DNA of 64,000 bases from Kitasatospora sp. MAP5-34 (GTDB lineage Bacteria > Actinomycetota > Actinomycetes > Streptomycetales > Streptomycetaceae), in assembly GCF_029894335.1 (NCBI RefSeq), contig NZ_JARXZC010000035.1, positions 1-64,000 of the forward strand. Reading direction: 5' to 3'. The stretch's first letter is position 1. Each line of letters begins with the position of its first letter. Made by a program: the position numbers and the translations under genes. This document shows positions 16,499-24,182 of the stretch, one piece after another. The notes beneath the pieces are model-generated. The model saw only the letters and a list, made by a program, of their open reading frames with translations. It was not told the origin of the DNA and made no database searches.

Positions 16499-17600
16499 CA
16501 TCACCGAGACCTTCAGTGCCGGCGCCCCCCGGGAGTTGGCCCTGAAGTCGGCGCCCGACCTGCTCGCCTGGACCTGCCCGGCGCCGCTGCGCGACCAACC
16601 GCGCGTGGTGATGGGCCACGGCGGAGGCGGCGCGATGTCCGCCGAGCTCGTCCAGCACATCTTCGCGCCGGCCTTCGGCGGCGAGGTGCTCGCCCAACTC
16701 GGCGACGCCGCAACGGTGTCGCTCGGCGGCGCCCGACTCGCCTTCTCCACCGACTCCTTCGTGGTGCGCCCGCTGTTCTTCCCCGGCGGCAGCATCGGCG
16801 ACCTCGCCGTCAACGGAACGGTCAACGACCTTGCCATGAGCGGCGCCAGAGCCGCCTACCTGTCCTGCGGGTTCATCCTGGAGGAGGGCGTCGAGCTGTC
16901 GGTGGTGGCCCGGGTCGCCGAGGCGCTGGGCAGAGCCGCCCGGACGGCCGGTGTCGAGGTGGCGACCGGCGACACCAAGGTGGTCGAGGCCGGGCACGGC
17001 GACGGCATCTTCATCAACACCGCCGGGATCGGCCTGATCCCGGCGGGTGTCGACCTGCGTCCGCAGCGGGTCGTTCCCGGTGACGTGGTGATCGTCAGTG
17101 GTGCGATCGGCGTCCACGGCGTGGCGATCATGAGCGTCCGGGAAGGCCTGGAGTTCGGCGTCGAGATCGAGAGCGACTGCGCCGCGCTGGGCGGCCTGGT
17201 CGACACGATGCTCAGCGTCACCCCCGACCTGCACGTACTGCGCGACCCCACCCGGGGCGGGCTGGCCGCCGCCCTCAACGAGATCGCGCTGGCCTCCGGC
17301 ACCGGCGTCCTGATCCAGGAGCGGAGCGTCCCCGTCCCGTCGGCCGTCGCCAACGCCTGCGCGATCCTCGGGCTGGACCCGATGTACGTCGCCAACGAGG
17401 GCAAGCTGGTCGCGTTCGTCCCGCGCGAGCACGCCGAGGCGGTGCTGGCGGCGATGCGGGCCCATCCGCTGGGAGCGGAGGCCTGCGTGATCGGCGAGGT
17501 CGTGAGCGAGCACCCCGGCATGGTGGTCGCACGCACCGGCCTCGGCGGCACCCGGGTCGTCGACCTGCCGATCGGCGAGCAGCTGCCCCGGATCTGCTGA
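16491..17600 (+). CDS. hypE: Hydrogenase cyanide-ligand synthesis protein HypE
   Basis: The 369-residue member of the PurM/ThiL-like family dehydrates the thiocarboxamide made by HypF to thiocyanate. It has the N-terminal GHGGGGAMSAELVQ, FSTDSFVV and GGSIGDLAVNGTVNDLAM ATP-site motifs. It ends exactly with PRIC, whose terminal Cys is the modified residue. The start is TTG at 16491, overlapping hypD. It is the last gene of the hydrogenase operon and is followed by a hairpin at 17631-17666. Confidence 0.97.
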   Translation: MPDITETFSAGAPRELALKSAPDLLAWTCPAPLRDQPRVVMGHGGGGAMSAELVQHIFAPAFGGEVLAQLGDAATVSLGGARLAFSTDSFVVRPLFFPGGSIGDLAVNGTVNDLAMSGARAAYLSCGFILEEGVELSVVARVAEALGRAARTAGVEVATGDTKVVEAGHGDGIFINTAGIGLIPAGVDLRPQRVVPGDVVIVSGAIGVHGVAIMSVREGLEFGVEIESDCAALGGLVDTMLSVTPDLHVLRDPTRGGLAAALNEIALASGTGVLIQERSVPVPSAVANACAILGLDPMYVANEGKLVAFVPREHAEAVLAAMRAHPLGAEACVIGEVVSEHPGMVVARTGLGGTRVVDLPIGEQLPRIC

Positions 17601-17630
17601 GCGGCTCTGCCGGGCGGTCGGGGAAAGGCG

Positions 17631-17666
17631 GCGGGCAGCGACAGCTGCCAGCTGCCAGCTGCCCGC
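17631..17666 (+). terminator. Probable terminator of the hydrogenase/hyp operon
   Basis: GCGGGCAGC at 17631-17639 pairs perfectly with GCTGCCCGC at 17658-17666. The loop itself contains repeated CAGCTG units. It lies 30 nt after the hypE stop, has no U-tract, and is typical of GC-rich actinobacterial hairpin terminators. Confidence 0.5.
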
Positions 17667-17738
17667 AGCCTTCGGCCGGGAGGTCCCCCGCGCGCGCCCG
17701 TGGGGTGCCCCCTGGGTGCACTCGACCACCGGCGGTCG

Positions 17739-18125
17739 TCAGGTGGTCAGGTAGCCGCCCGGGAGGGCGGTGAAGAGGGGGCCGGTGGGGCCGGTGACGA
17801 CCCAGGGCTGGTCGGCGGTGTCCGGGGGGACGTCGAGGGCGAGGCCGCAGTCGAAGGAGAGGTGGAGGCCCCCGGCGAGCGTGGTGCCGGCCTCGGAGAT
17901 CCGGGCGCCGGGCAGTTTCAGCAGGCCGCCGGAAGGCTCCATGGCGAGGCCGGGGAAGAAGTGCTCGACCCCGGCGATGCCCGTCACGGCTTCGCCCGTG
18001 GTCAGGCGGAAGTCGCTGCTGATCGTGACGGCGAGCCCGTCCGAGAGCTCCAGGACGAACTGATATCCGCCCTGGAGGCAGACGACCCGGCGGTCGCCGA
18101 GGACGGAGGCGAGCGAGTGTGGCAT
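17739..18125 (-). CDS. Small conserved hypothetical protein (resembles DUF6188)
   Basis: The protein has 128 residues from the ATG at 18125, chosen because GGAGGATCC sits immediately upstream; the frame is open to 18188. The sequence is strand-rich (QGGYQFVLELSDGLAVTISS, then SFDCGLALDVPPD) and contains WVVTGPTGPLFTALPGG near the end. It has no signal peptide or membrane span. It resembles small Streptomyces proteins of the DUF6188 type as I recall them, for which no function is established. It is convergent with the hydrogenase operon. Confidence 0.7.
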   Translation of the reverse strand: MPHSLASVLGDRRVVCLQGGYQFVLELSDGLAVTISSDFRLTTGEAVTGIAGVEHFFPGLAMEPSGGLLKLPGARISEAGTTLAGGLHLSFDCGLALDVPPDTADQPWVVTGPTGPLFTALPGGYLTT

Positions 18126-18433
18126 GGATCCTCCGAGAGTTCGCGGGTCCGGCTGCTTCATTGTGGCCCCCTGACCTGCTCGCGTCACGGAGTCCCCGAA
18201 ACCCCGCGCGTCGATGGGCCCAGGGGTGTGTGGAGGTACGCCGCGTACCGGTTCCGCTTCCCGCCGTACGAGCCGTCAGGCAGGCGTGGTCGCACCGCCG
18301 CCGCTCGGCCTGGCCCGCCGTGCGGCGGATGCGTGGTTCCCGGCGGCATGCGGGCGACGATCGGATCAGGCCGACCCCTGCGCCCGAGACCCGAACACGC
18401 GAGACCCGAACACCCGACGAGAAGGAGCCGAGG
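18126..18433. other. Divergent intergenic region with a 14-bp direct repeat
   Basis: These 308 bases separate two divergent small genes and hold no supported ORF. A direct repeat CGAGACCCGAACAC occurs at 18385-18398 and 18400-18413, just upstream of the GAAGGAG ribosome binding site of the DUF488 gene. It could be a regulator site. Confidence 0.5.
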
Positions 18434-18784
18434 ATGCCTGTCACGTACCGGAGGATCTACGCCGAACCGGAGCCGGAGGAGGGCACCCGGGTCCTGGTGG
18501 ACCGGCTCTGGCCGCGCGGGCTGCGCAAGGAGGACGCAGGCTTCGACGAGTGGCTGCGCGAGGTCGCTCCCTCGACCGAGCTGCGCCGCTGGTACGGCCA
18601 CCAGCCCGAGCTGTACGCCGAGTTCAGGCAGCGCTACCTGGCCGAACTCGGTACCGGCGCACCGGCCGAGGCCCTGCGGCGGCTGCGCGAGCTCGCCGGC
18701 GGAGGCCCGGTGACCCTGCTGACCGCGACGCGCGATGCGGAGCTGAGCCACGCGGCCGTCCTGGTGGAGCTGCTGGCGGGGTAG
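18434..18784 (+). CDS. DUF488 family protein
   Basis: The 116-residue protein contains the family signature VLVDRLWPRGLRKEDAGFDEW, followed by WYGHQPELYAEFRQRY and a Rossmann-like GPVTLLTATRDAELSHA, where DUF488 proteins often keep a short conserved loop. DUF488 members are small cytosolic proteins of uncertain role. The start is an ATG with GAAGGAG upstream. A hairpin at 18809-18841 follows. Confidence 0.88.
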   Translation: MPVTYRRIYAEPEPEEGTRVLVDRLWPRGLRKEDAGFDEWLREVAPSTELRRWYGHQPELYAEFRQRYLAELGTGAPAEALRRLRELAGGGPVTLLTATRDAELSHAAVLVELLAG

Positions 18785-18808
18785 TACGGGAACGGCGACA
18801 GGCGGCGA

Positions 18809-18841
18809 GCCGGCTCTCCGGCCGAAGGCAGGGGAGCCGGC
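18809..18841. terminator. Bidirectional hairpin terminator between convergent genes
   Basis: GCCGGCTCTCC (18809-18819) pairs with GGGGAGCCGGC (18831-18841), with one G-T wobble in 11 pairs and an 11-nt loop. It lies between the stops of the DUF488 gene (plus) and the DUF1508 gene (minus). Confidence 0.65.
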
Positions 18842-18857
18842 CCGCGCGACAGCAGGG

Positions 18858-19049
18858 CTATGCCGGGGCGTTCGCGTGGTCCTGGACCTGCGCGTACGGC
18901 GCGAGCTTCCTGATCGACTCGATGCTCTTCATGCACAGTTCCTTCGACTCGTGCGGGTCGCCGGTGACGACGACCGAGCCGTTGCTCGCCTTCAGCCGGA
19001 ACCGGTGCATGCCCGACTCGTCGGTGTAGAGCTCGAATTTGCCTGCCAT
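18858..19049 (-). CDS. DUF1508 (YegP-like) small protein
   Basis: The 63-residue protein reads MAGKFELYTDESGMHRFRLK, then ASNGSVVVTGDPHESKELC, which is the single beta-beta-beta-alpha unit of the YegP/DUF1508 family. E. coli YegP has two such units and this protein has one, as is common in actinobacteria. Biochemical function is unknown. The start has a GAGAGGTG-type site upstream. Confidence 0.88.
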   Translation of the reverse strand: MAGKFELYTDESGMHRFRLKASNGSVVVTGDPHESKELCMKSIESIRKLAPYAQVQDHANAPA

Positions 19050-19579
19050 GGAGATTTCACCTCTCGTACGTGGTCGCCCCCCTCCAGACGCACGGTAGGT
19101 GGTCAGTGACAGGAGCGCACGTCGGACGGTCCGTCAGGGGTGGGTGTCGGTGTCCGAAAGTGAGCTCTGGCCGATCCGGTGGCCTTGCGCAGCCCGCGGG
19201 TCGCCCGCGAGGCTGGGTGAACCGGCTGACCAGCAGTGTTCGTGGTGGGAGGTGAGGGGATGCCCGGTGAGTGCGTTGCGCGGGTATCCGCACCGGATGC
19301 GGCCACGTCGGCTTCGGTGCGGTGAGCCGGTCGAGACGGTTGCGGTTCCTGCCCTTGAGGCACCCGCCTGCCGAATCAGGGAACGATCTGCGGTCAGCGG
19401 TCAGCGGCCAACGTGAAGCGACGTCGCGGCTTCTCGCTGTGGCCTGACGAAGCGTCAAGTCCGCACCACTTCCCGGCTTCCAGATCGTCACCGACCACGA
19501 TTCCGGCCGTCCCACGCACAGCTCAGCGCCGCTCAGTAGTCGGCAACTCTTCTTCACCGCCTGCAGGAAGGTTCCGCTC
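19050..19579. other. Intergenic region without a supported gene
   Basis: These 530 bases lie between the divergent DUF1508 gene and the repeat-protein gene. Several long open frames exist on both strands, but none shows recognisable protein sequence or a coupled start, and I regard them as GC-driven artefacts. An AGGAAGG ribosome binding site for the downstream GTG lies at 19565-19571. Confidence 0.5.
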
Positions 19580-21016
19580 GTGCCGTCTTCGTCAACCTCC
19601 CCGCTGCTGAAGTACCGCACCTCCACCAGCCCGGCGCCGCTGCAGGCGGATGCCGACTTCCCTACCCCGGCCACCATCAACCTGGCCGTCCTGCCCGGCA
19701 GCCAGGCCGTTCACTGCTCCCGCATCGAGATCGCCGTGCCGGCGGACGACACCCGCGATCGGGCGTACTTCGCCCAGGCGCCGGTGCCTGCCAGCAGCAG
19801 CAGCGACTGGACCTTCTCGGTCCGGAAGGACACCGGGCAGAAGTTGAACCTCCCCGGGGCTCCTACGGGCTCGTACTACCTGATCACCTTCCAGCTGCAG
19901 AACCCGCAGCGAGACCTGATCAACTACCCGCTGAACTTCGGTCTCAGCGGCAGTCTGCTCTCCTCCGGCGGCCCGCTCACCTACCGCATCCTGGAGCGCT
20001 CGAAAACCTCCGCAGGTGCCGGCTACACGCAGAAGTACAGCAGGCGGACCATGACGGTCGTCGAACCCGCCTTCTACCTGCACAGCTTCCTGGCCCGGGG
20101 CAGCCAGGCCGCGACGAGCGCGCCGCTGACGAGCTTCACCTCCGGTAGCCCCATCCACCTCACCTGGGAGAGCAACGGCACCCACTTCCAGCTGTACGAC
20201 GGCAAATCCAGCAGCCCCATCCAGCAGGGTTCCGCCACTTCCTTCAGCCTCCCGAACGGCATTTTCAGCGACACCACGTTCATCGTCGCGGCAACCGTGC
20301 TCTCGGGGTCCCAGGGAGCCGCCAACGGCTTCACCCCGGTCTACCAGTACGCCACTCTCACGCTCACCGTCCCCAATCCCACCCTGGACTCACTGACCGT
20401 GCGCGGTGGCATCGCCGCCCAGTCCACGGTGATCGTGAACGGACCGCTGTACGCCAACGACAACCTCGCCGTCAGTGAGGGCGGGCGAACGAAGTTCTCC
20501 ACGGTCGGCGTCACCGGGGCCCGCGTCCTGGGGGACCTCTCCGCCGACTACCAGCTCAGTGTCACGGGAACCCTCGTCGCGAACGGCTTCCTCGTCGCCA
20601 ACAACAACGTCATCGTCAGTGAGGCCGGGCGCACGAAGTTCTCCTCGGTCAACGTCAACGGGCTCCGCGTCGTGGGAGAGCTCACCGCCGAGTCCCAGCT
20701 CAGCGTCGCGGGAGACCTGGTGGCAAACGGCGTGCTCCATGCCAACCGGGACATCAACGTCAGCGACGGCGGTACCACGAAGTTCACCACGCTTGGCGTC
20801 AACGGCCTCCGCGTGACGAGAGAGCTCGCCGCCAAGTCCGGACTCAGTGTCGAGGGAGACCTGGTGGCGCACGGCGTGCTCTATGCCAACAGGGACATCA
20901 ACGTCAGCGACGGCGGCACCACGAAGTTCACCACGGTCGGCGCTAACGGCCTCCGTGTGACCAAAGACCTCACCGCCGAGGGCGAGCTTTATGCCAAGAA
21001 GGGCGTCAAAAAGTAG
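19580..21016 (+). CDS. Unknown protein with C-terminal 48-residue tandem repeats
   Basis: The 478-residue protein is not assignable to a family I know. The start is GTG with AGGAAGG 9 nt upstream. Residues 1-268 form a strand- and Ser/Thr-rich region (for example PATINLAVLPGSQAVHCSRI and FQLQNPQRDLINYPLNFGL) with no signal peptide. From about residue 269 four repeats of roughly 48 residues follow. The last three are closely spaced at about 325, 373 and 421, with the consensus LSVxGDLVANGVLxANRDIN, then VSDGGTTKFTTxGVNGLRVT and a charged link. The regular LV-G-L-AN-V pattern suggests a right-handed beta-solenoid, similar in style to bactofilins or phage fibre shafts. A structural or polymerising role is inference. 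Confidence 0.75.
   Translation: MPSSSTSPLLKYRTSTSPAPLQADADFPTPATINLAVLPGSQAVHCSRIEIAVPADDTRDRAYFAQAPVPASSSSDWTFSVRKDTGQKLNLPGAPTGSYYLITFQLQNPQRDLINYPLNFGLSGSLLSSGGPLTYRILERSKTSAGAGYTQKYSRRTMTVVEPAFYLHSFLARGSQAATSAPLTSFTSGSPIHLTWESNGTHFQLYDGKSSSPIQQGSATSFSLPNGIFSDTTFIVAATVLSGSQGAANGFTPVYQYATLTLTVPNPTLDSLTVRGGIAAQSTVIVNGPLYANDNLAVSEGGRTKFSTVGVTGARVLGDLSADYQLSVTGTLVANGFLVANNNVIVSEAGRTKFSSVNVNGLRVVGELTAESQLSVAGDLVANGVLHANRDINVSDGGTTKFTTLGVNGLRVTRELAAKSGLSVEGDLVAHGVLYANRDINVSDGGTTKFTTVGANGLRVTKDLTAEGELYAKKGVKK
20551..21000 (+). repeat. 144-bp coding tandem repeats
   Basis: Three 144-bp units within the preceding gene begin near 20551, 20699 and 20843. The second and third share long near-identical stretches around GGGACATCAACGTCAGCGAC (near 20748 and 20892). 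The first unit and a more divergent unit at about 20383-20550 are older copies. The recent duplication of the last two suggests repeat number could vary between strains. Confidence 0.75.
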
Positions 21017-21227
21017 CCGTGCGTACGGTGAAGTGCTGGTAGTACTTCGTTGACTGACGCTGACTGTCACCAGGATCGCCTGCGCCTTCGGCGTGCGAAC
21101 GGTCACCTCCACAGCAGCCTGGCGCGCGGTATCGGTGCCCGACTCATGGTCGGACACCGATACCGGCGAGCGCAGTTCAGTTCAGCTCAGTGATCTCCGC
21201 TCGGCTTCCGCCCGGTCTCCGGGCGGC

Positions 21228-21515
21228 TCAGGCGCAGGAGGTGAAGGTCGGGCTGGTGTTGGCGACGTAGAGCATGGCGCCACCGCTGGGGTCGTCCGCC
21301 AGCGGGACGCTGATGGTGTCGTCGGCCGTCCACGGGATGCCGCGTGCGTCGAAGGTCCAGGTGCCGGTCACCTTCTTCGCCAGCTCCGACAGTGTCACCC
21401 AGCCGTACTGCTGCTGCGGCACGGTCACGGTGACGCTGTTGTTGACCGTGGCGGAACCGTTCCAGACGTGACTGGTGGTCAGGTCAGACTTGATCATGCC
21501 TTGGAGCACACCCAC
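21228..21515 (-). CDS. Small orphan ORF, possible gene remnant
   Basis: The frame encodes 95 residues from a GTG at 21515, with an in-frame TGA seven codons upstream. The composition is protein-like (HVWNGSATVNNSVTVTVPQQ, then YGWVTLSELAKKVTGTWTFD) and the protein ends with a Cys. It resembles a piece of an extracellular strand-rich domain, yet there is no signal peptide. The lack of a clear ribosome binding site and the gene-poor surroundings make a decayed or truncated gene as likely as a real small protein. I do not recognise it. Confidence 0.4.
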   Translation of the reverse strand: MGVLQGMIKSDLTTSHVWNGSATVNNSVTVTVPQQQYGWVTLSELAKKVTGTWTFDARGIPWTADDTISVPLADDPSGGAMLYVANTSPTFTSCA

Positions 21516-21743
21516 ACTGGACGGGGCCGGCGTTCAGGCCGCCCTGCGCGGCTGGCTCTGAGCCGCCGCCGGGGCGCGGGCCGGCCCTGGCCACGACCTC
21601 GCGGCAGGCTCCCCGCCCCACTCCGCCCCGCGTGTGCTACGCGATGCGGTCGAAGCTGGTGGTCGGCCACCGGCTGGGCCACGGGCCAACCGGTGACCGA
21701 CCTGGTCCTTCTGCTCAGGGATGCTGCCGCCCACACGCGGCGT

Positions 21744-23129
21744 TCATCCGGGAAGCAGATCGACGTTGCCGTCGAACTGCCAGAGCGGGTTCGGCACCGG
21801 CTTTCCCCCGCTGACGATCAGGAAGTAGCCGTTCACCTCCACCGGGCCGTCTCCGTCGGCGGTGTACCGCCCGTTCGCGGAGACATCGAGCTGGTAAATG
21901 GCTTGGGCGGTGGCGTTGTAACCAGGGACGTTCCAGGAGACCGTGCAGCGCCAGTCGTTGCCCGGTCCCGCCTGTGCACCGAGTCCTTCGCTCTTGTCGC
22001 AGGCCGCAGAGGTCTGCAGCTGCGCTTCGGTGACCGGTGGCCGGCGCATCTGCGCCTGCTGGAACCGGTAGAGGTGGGCGAACGCCGTGGCCACCGACTG
22101 CTGCACCTTGGCCTGGTCGATGCCGGAACCGCCCGCCCCGGTCGTCACCGAGAAAACACCGACCGTCGCGGCCAGCACGCCGACCAGCGGGAGGACACCC
22201 AAGGTCAGCACCCTGCGTCCGGCGCCGTCGTTGTTGAGATTGGTGAAGTCCCGGCGGAGGAAGAGCAGGTAGGCCAGTGCCGTCGCGACGACCGCCCACA
22301 CCAGACTGACCCCGACGCCGATCAGCAGGGGCCCGAGTTGCCGGGGATCGGCGAACAGGCCGTTCCAGGAGATGAAGGCGTAACCCGGCAGTGCCAGGCG
22401 CACCGGGACCGGCAGCGGCAGCAACTGCGCCACCTGCATCCCGAGGGCGGCGAGCATGGGCAGGAGCAGGCCCATCGGGGATCGGCCCAGGGCGACGGAC
22501 CCGAGCAGTCCGAGGCCCGCCAGGGCGAGCGTCGGCGCCAGCACGCAGACCCAGGCCAGCAGGACGTTTCCGGCCGCGTCCCCGCCGGAGAGCAGGTGGC
22601 CGTCCAGCCCGACCAGCGGCTGGTTCCCCTCCGCGAGCAGTCCGCCGAACACGCTGGAGACGGCCAGGCCCGCCACCAGCAGCCCGATCACGGTGAGGCT
22701 GGCGATCGCCTTGGCCGCGAAGATACGCCGGTGCGAGCGGACCGCGATGAGCAGATGGCGCCAGGTGCCCAGCCGGTCCTCGGAGGAGAACACGTCGCCG
22801 GCGACCATGGACGTGACCAGCGGCAGCGCCCACGAGCCGGCGACGCCGAGCACCACCAGCGGCCCGGCCCAGCCGGTGGCGTGCATCCACCGGCCGAACA
22901 GGGTGTCCGACGGCAGCGTGCTCTGCTGGTCGATCGCGAAGACCAGCAGGCCCGGACCGAGCCAGCACAGCCCGATCAGCAGGCGCACCCGCCAGGCGGA
23001 GAACTGCTTGACCAGCTCGAAGCGCAGGATGCGGGCCACCGGGACCGGGCGCGCGCCCGCTGTCCCAGCTCCGGCCCCGGGGGCGGGGGCGGGGGCGGGG
23101 GCGTCGGCGACGGCGACGGTCGTGGTCAT
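21744..23129 (-). CDS. ABC transporter permease (ABC-2 type)
   Basis: The 461-residue membrane protein has a low-complexity Ala/Pro/Gly N-terminus, then FELVKQFSAWRVRLLIGL and six or so hydrophobic helices between residues 45 and about 325. This is the usual layout of ABC-2 permeases that pair with a single-gene ATPase. After the last helix (VLTLGVLPLVGVLAATVGVF) comes an extracytoplasmic domain of about 120 residues with two Cys (AACDKS and WRCTVSW), which could form a disulfide. That large C-terminal extracellular domain is unusual for the family. It resembles a secreted beta domain (GRYTADGDGPVEVNGYF). The start overlaps the ATPase stop, indicating one operon. Confidence 0.88.
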   Translation of the reverse strand: MTTTVAVADAPAPAPAPGAGAGTAGARPVPVARILRFELVKQFSAWRVRLLIGLCWLGPGLLVFAIDQQSTLPSDTLFGRWMHATGWAGPLVVLGVAGSWALPLVTSMVAGDVFSSEDRLGTWRHLLIAVRSHRRIFAAKAIASLTVIGLLVAGLAVSSVFGGLLAEGNQPLVGLDGHLLSGGDAAGNVLLAWVCVLAPTLALAGLGLLGSVALGRSPMGLLLPMLAALGMQVAQLLPLPVPVRLALPGYAFISWNGLFADPRQLGPLLIGVGVSLVWAVVATALAYLLFLRRDFTNLNNDGAGRRVLTLGVLPLVGVLAATVGVFSVTTGAGGSGIDQAKVQQSVATAFAHLYRFQQAQMRRPPVTEAQLQTSAACDKSEGLGAQAGPGNDWRCTVSWNVPGYNATAQAIYQLDVSANGRYTADGDGPVEVNGYFLIVSGGKPVPNPLWQFDGNVDLLPG

Positions 23130-24082
23130 CGGTCGGTCTCCTGCTCGGTCAGGGCGAGGAACGCGGCTTCCAGCGGTGAGACGACGGGCGCCAGCTCGCG
23201 CACCGCGATGTCGTCGCGCACCATCCGGGCCACGAGTCCGTCCATGGCTGCCACCCGGGCGCGGACGACGATCACGTCGGTGTCCGGTCGCGCCAGGGCG
23301 TCGTGGCCGTCGATGACGCTTACACCGGGCGCTGCGGCCGCGACCGCGCGAGCGGCGGACGGATCCGACGTGCGCAGCCGGTAGTCGAGTTCGCGGTTGT
23401 CATCGGAGAGCTTGGACACCGGTCCGGAGAAGACCACGCGCCCGGTGGTCAGGATGGTGACCTCGGAACACAGCGCCTCCAGATCGTCCATCCGATGGCT
23501 GGACATCACGACCGTGACGCCTTCGGCGGCCAGCCGGCTGAGCACGGCGTGCACGTGCTTCTTGCCGACCGGGTCCAGGCCGTTGGACGGCTCGTCGAGC
23601 ACCAGCAGCCGTGGCTTGGTCAGCAGCGCCGCAGCCAGCCCCAGCCGCTGGCGCATGCCCAGGGAGAAGCCGCGGACCTTGGCGTCGGCGACGTCGGCGA
23701 GCCCGACCTGCTCCAATGCCTCCTCGATACCCGTGGCGGGCGCGTCAGCAGGGCGCAGCGCGACCAGCGTTGCAAGGTTCTGTTTCGCGGTGAGAGTGGG
23801 GTAGAGGCCAGGCCCGTCGACGAACCCGGAGACACCGTCAGGCGCAGCCGGCGCGCGTCCCACCGGAGTGCCCAGGATCTCCAGACTCCCTTCGTCGGCG
23901 ACGGCCAGGCCCAGCAACAGGCCGAGGAGCGTGGTCTTGCCGGCCCCGTTCGGGCCGACCAGGCCGTGGATCTGACCCTGCGTCATGCTCACATCGATGT
24001 GGTCGAGGGCGACGACATCACCGAAGACTTTGGTGATGCCGCGGCCTCTCACCGCGACGGGTGTTTCCATGCGTCCATCCAT
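23126..24082 (-). CDS. ABC transporter ATP-binding protein
   Basis: The 318-residue ATPase has Walker A (GPNGAGKTT, about 43-51), the signature FSLGMRQRLG, Walker B (LLVLDEP) and the switch His in MSSHRMDD. The C-terminal 90 residues (YRLRTSDPSAARAVAAAAPG) are the small accessory domain common in ABC-2 exporters of the drug or antimicrobial-peptide type. The start could be 24082 or 24070 (METPVAVRG). The second has a better spacing from AGGA. Together with the permease this forms a two-gene exporter of unknown substrate. Confidence 0.93.
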   Translation of the reverse strand: MDGRMETPVAVRGRGITKVFGDVVALDHIDVSMTQGQIHGLVGPNGAGKTTLLGLLLGLAVADEGSLEILGTPVGRAPAAPDGVSGFVDGPGLYPTLTAKQNLATLVALRPADAPATGIEEALEQVGLADVADAKVRGFSLGMRQRLGLAAALLTKPRLLVLDEPSNGLDPVGKKHVHAVLSRLAAEGVTVVMSSHRMDDLEALCSEVTILTTGRVVFSGPVSKLSDDNRELDYRLRTSDPSAARAVAAAAPGVSVIDGHDALARPDTDVIVVRARVAAMDGLVARMVRDDIAVRELAPVVSPLEAAFLALTEQETDR

Positions 24083-24114
24083 TCCTCAGCCGGCGCTCGG
24101 CTGATCCTGAAGAA

Positions 24115-24150
24115 CCGCCGGGTGGTGCACCGCAGTGCACCACCCGGCGG
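24115..24150 (-). terminator. Strong hairpin after the phosphoesterase gene
   Basis: A perfect 16-bp stem (CCGCCGGGTGGTGCAC, 24115-24130, with its complement at 24135-24150) has a CGCA loop. It lies 33 nt beyond the stop of the phosphoesterase gene and just upstream of the ABC ATPase gene on the same strand, so it should separate the two transcription units. Confidence 0.75.
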
Positions 24151-24182
24151 CCAACTCGGCGAACTCGTCCGACTCGTCAGGC

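Noticed and set aside
19057..19680. 207-codon minus-strand ORF in the spacer before the repeat protein
   Set aside because: It overlaps the start of the repeat protein on the opposite strand and has no recognisable sequence. Treated as chance.
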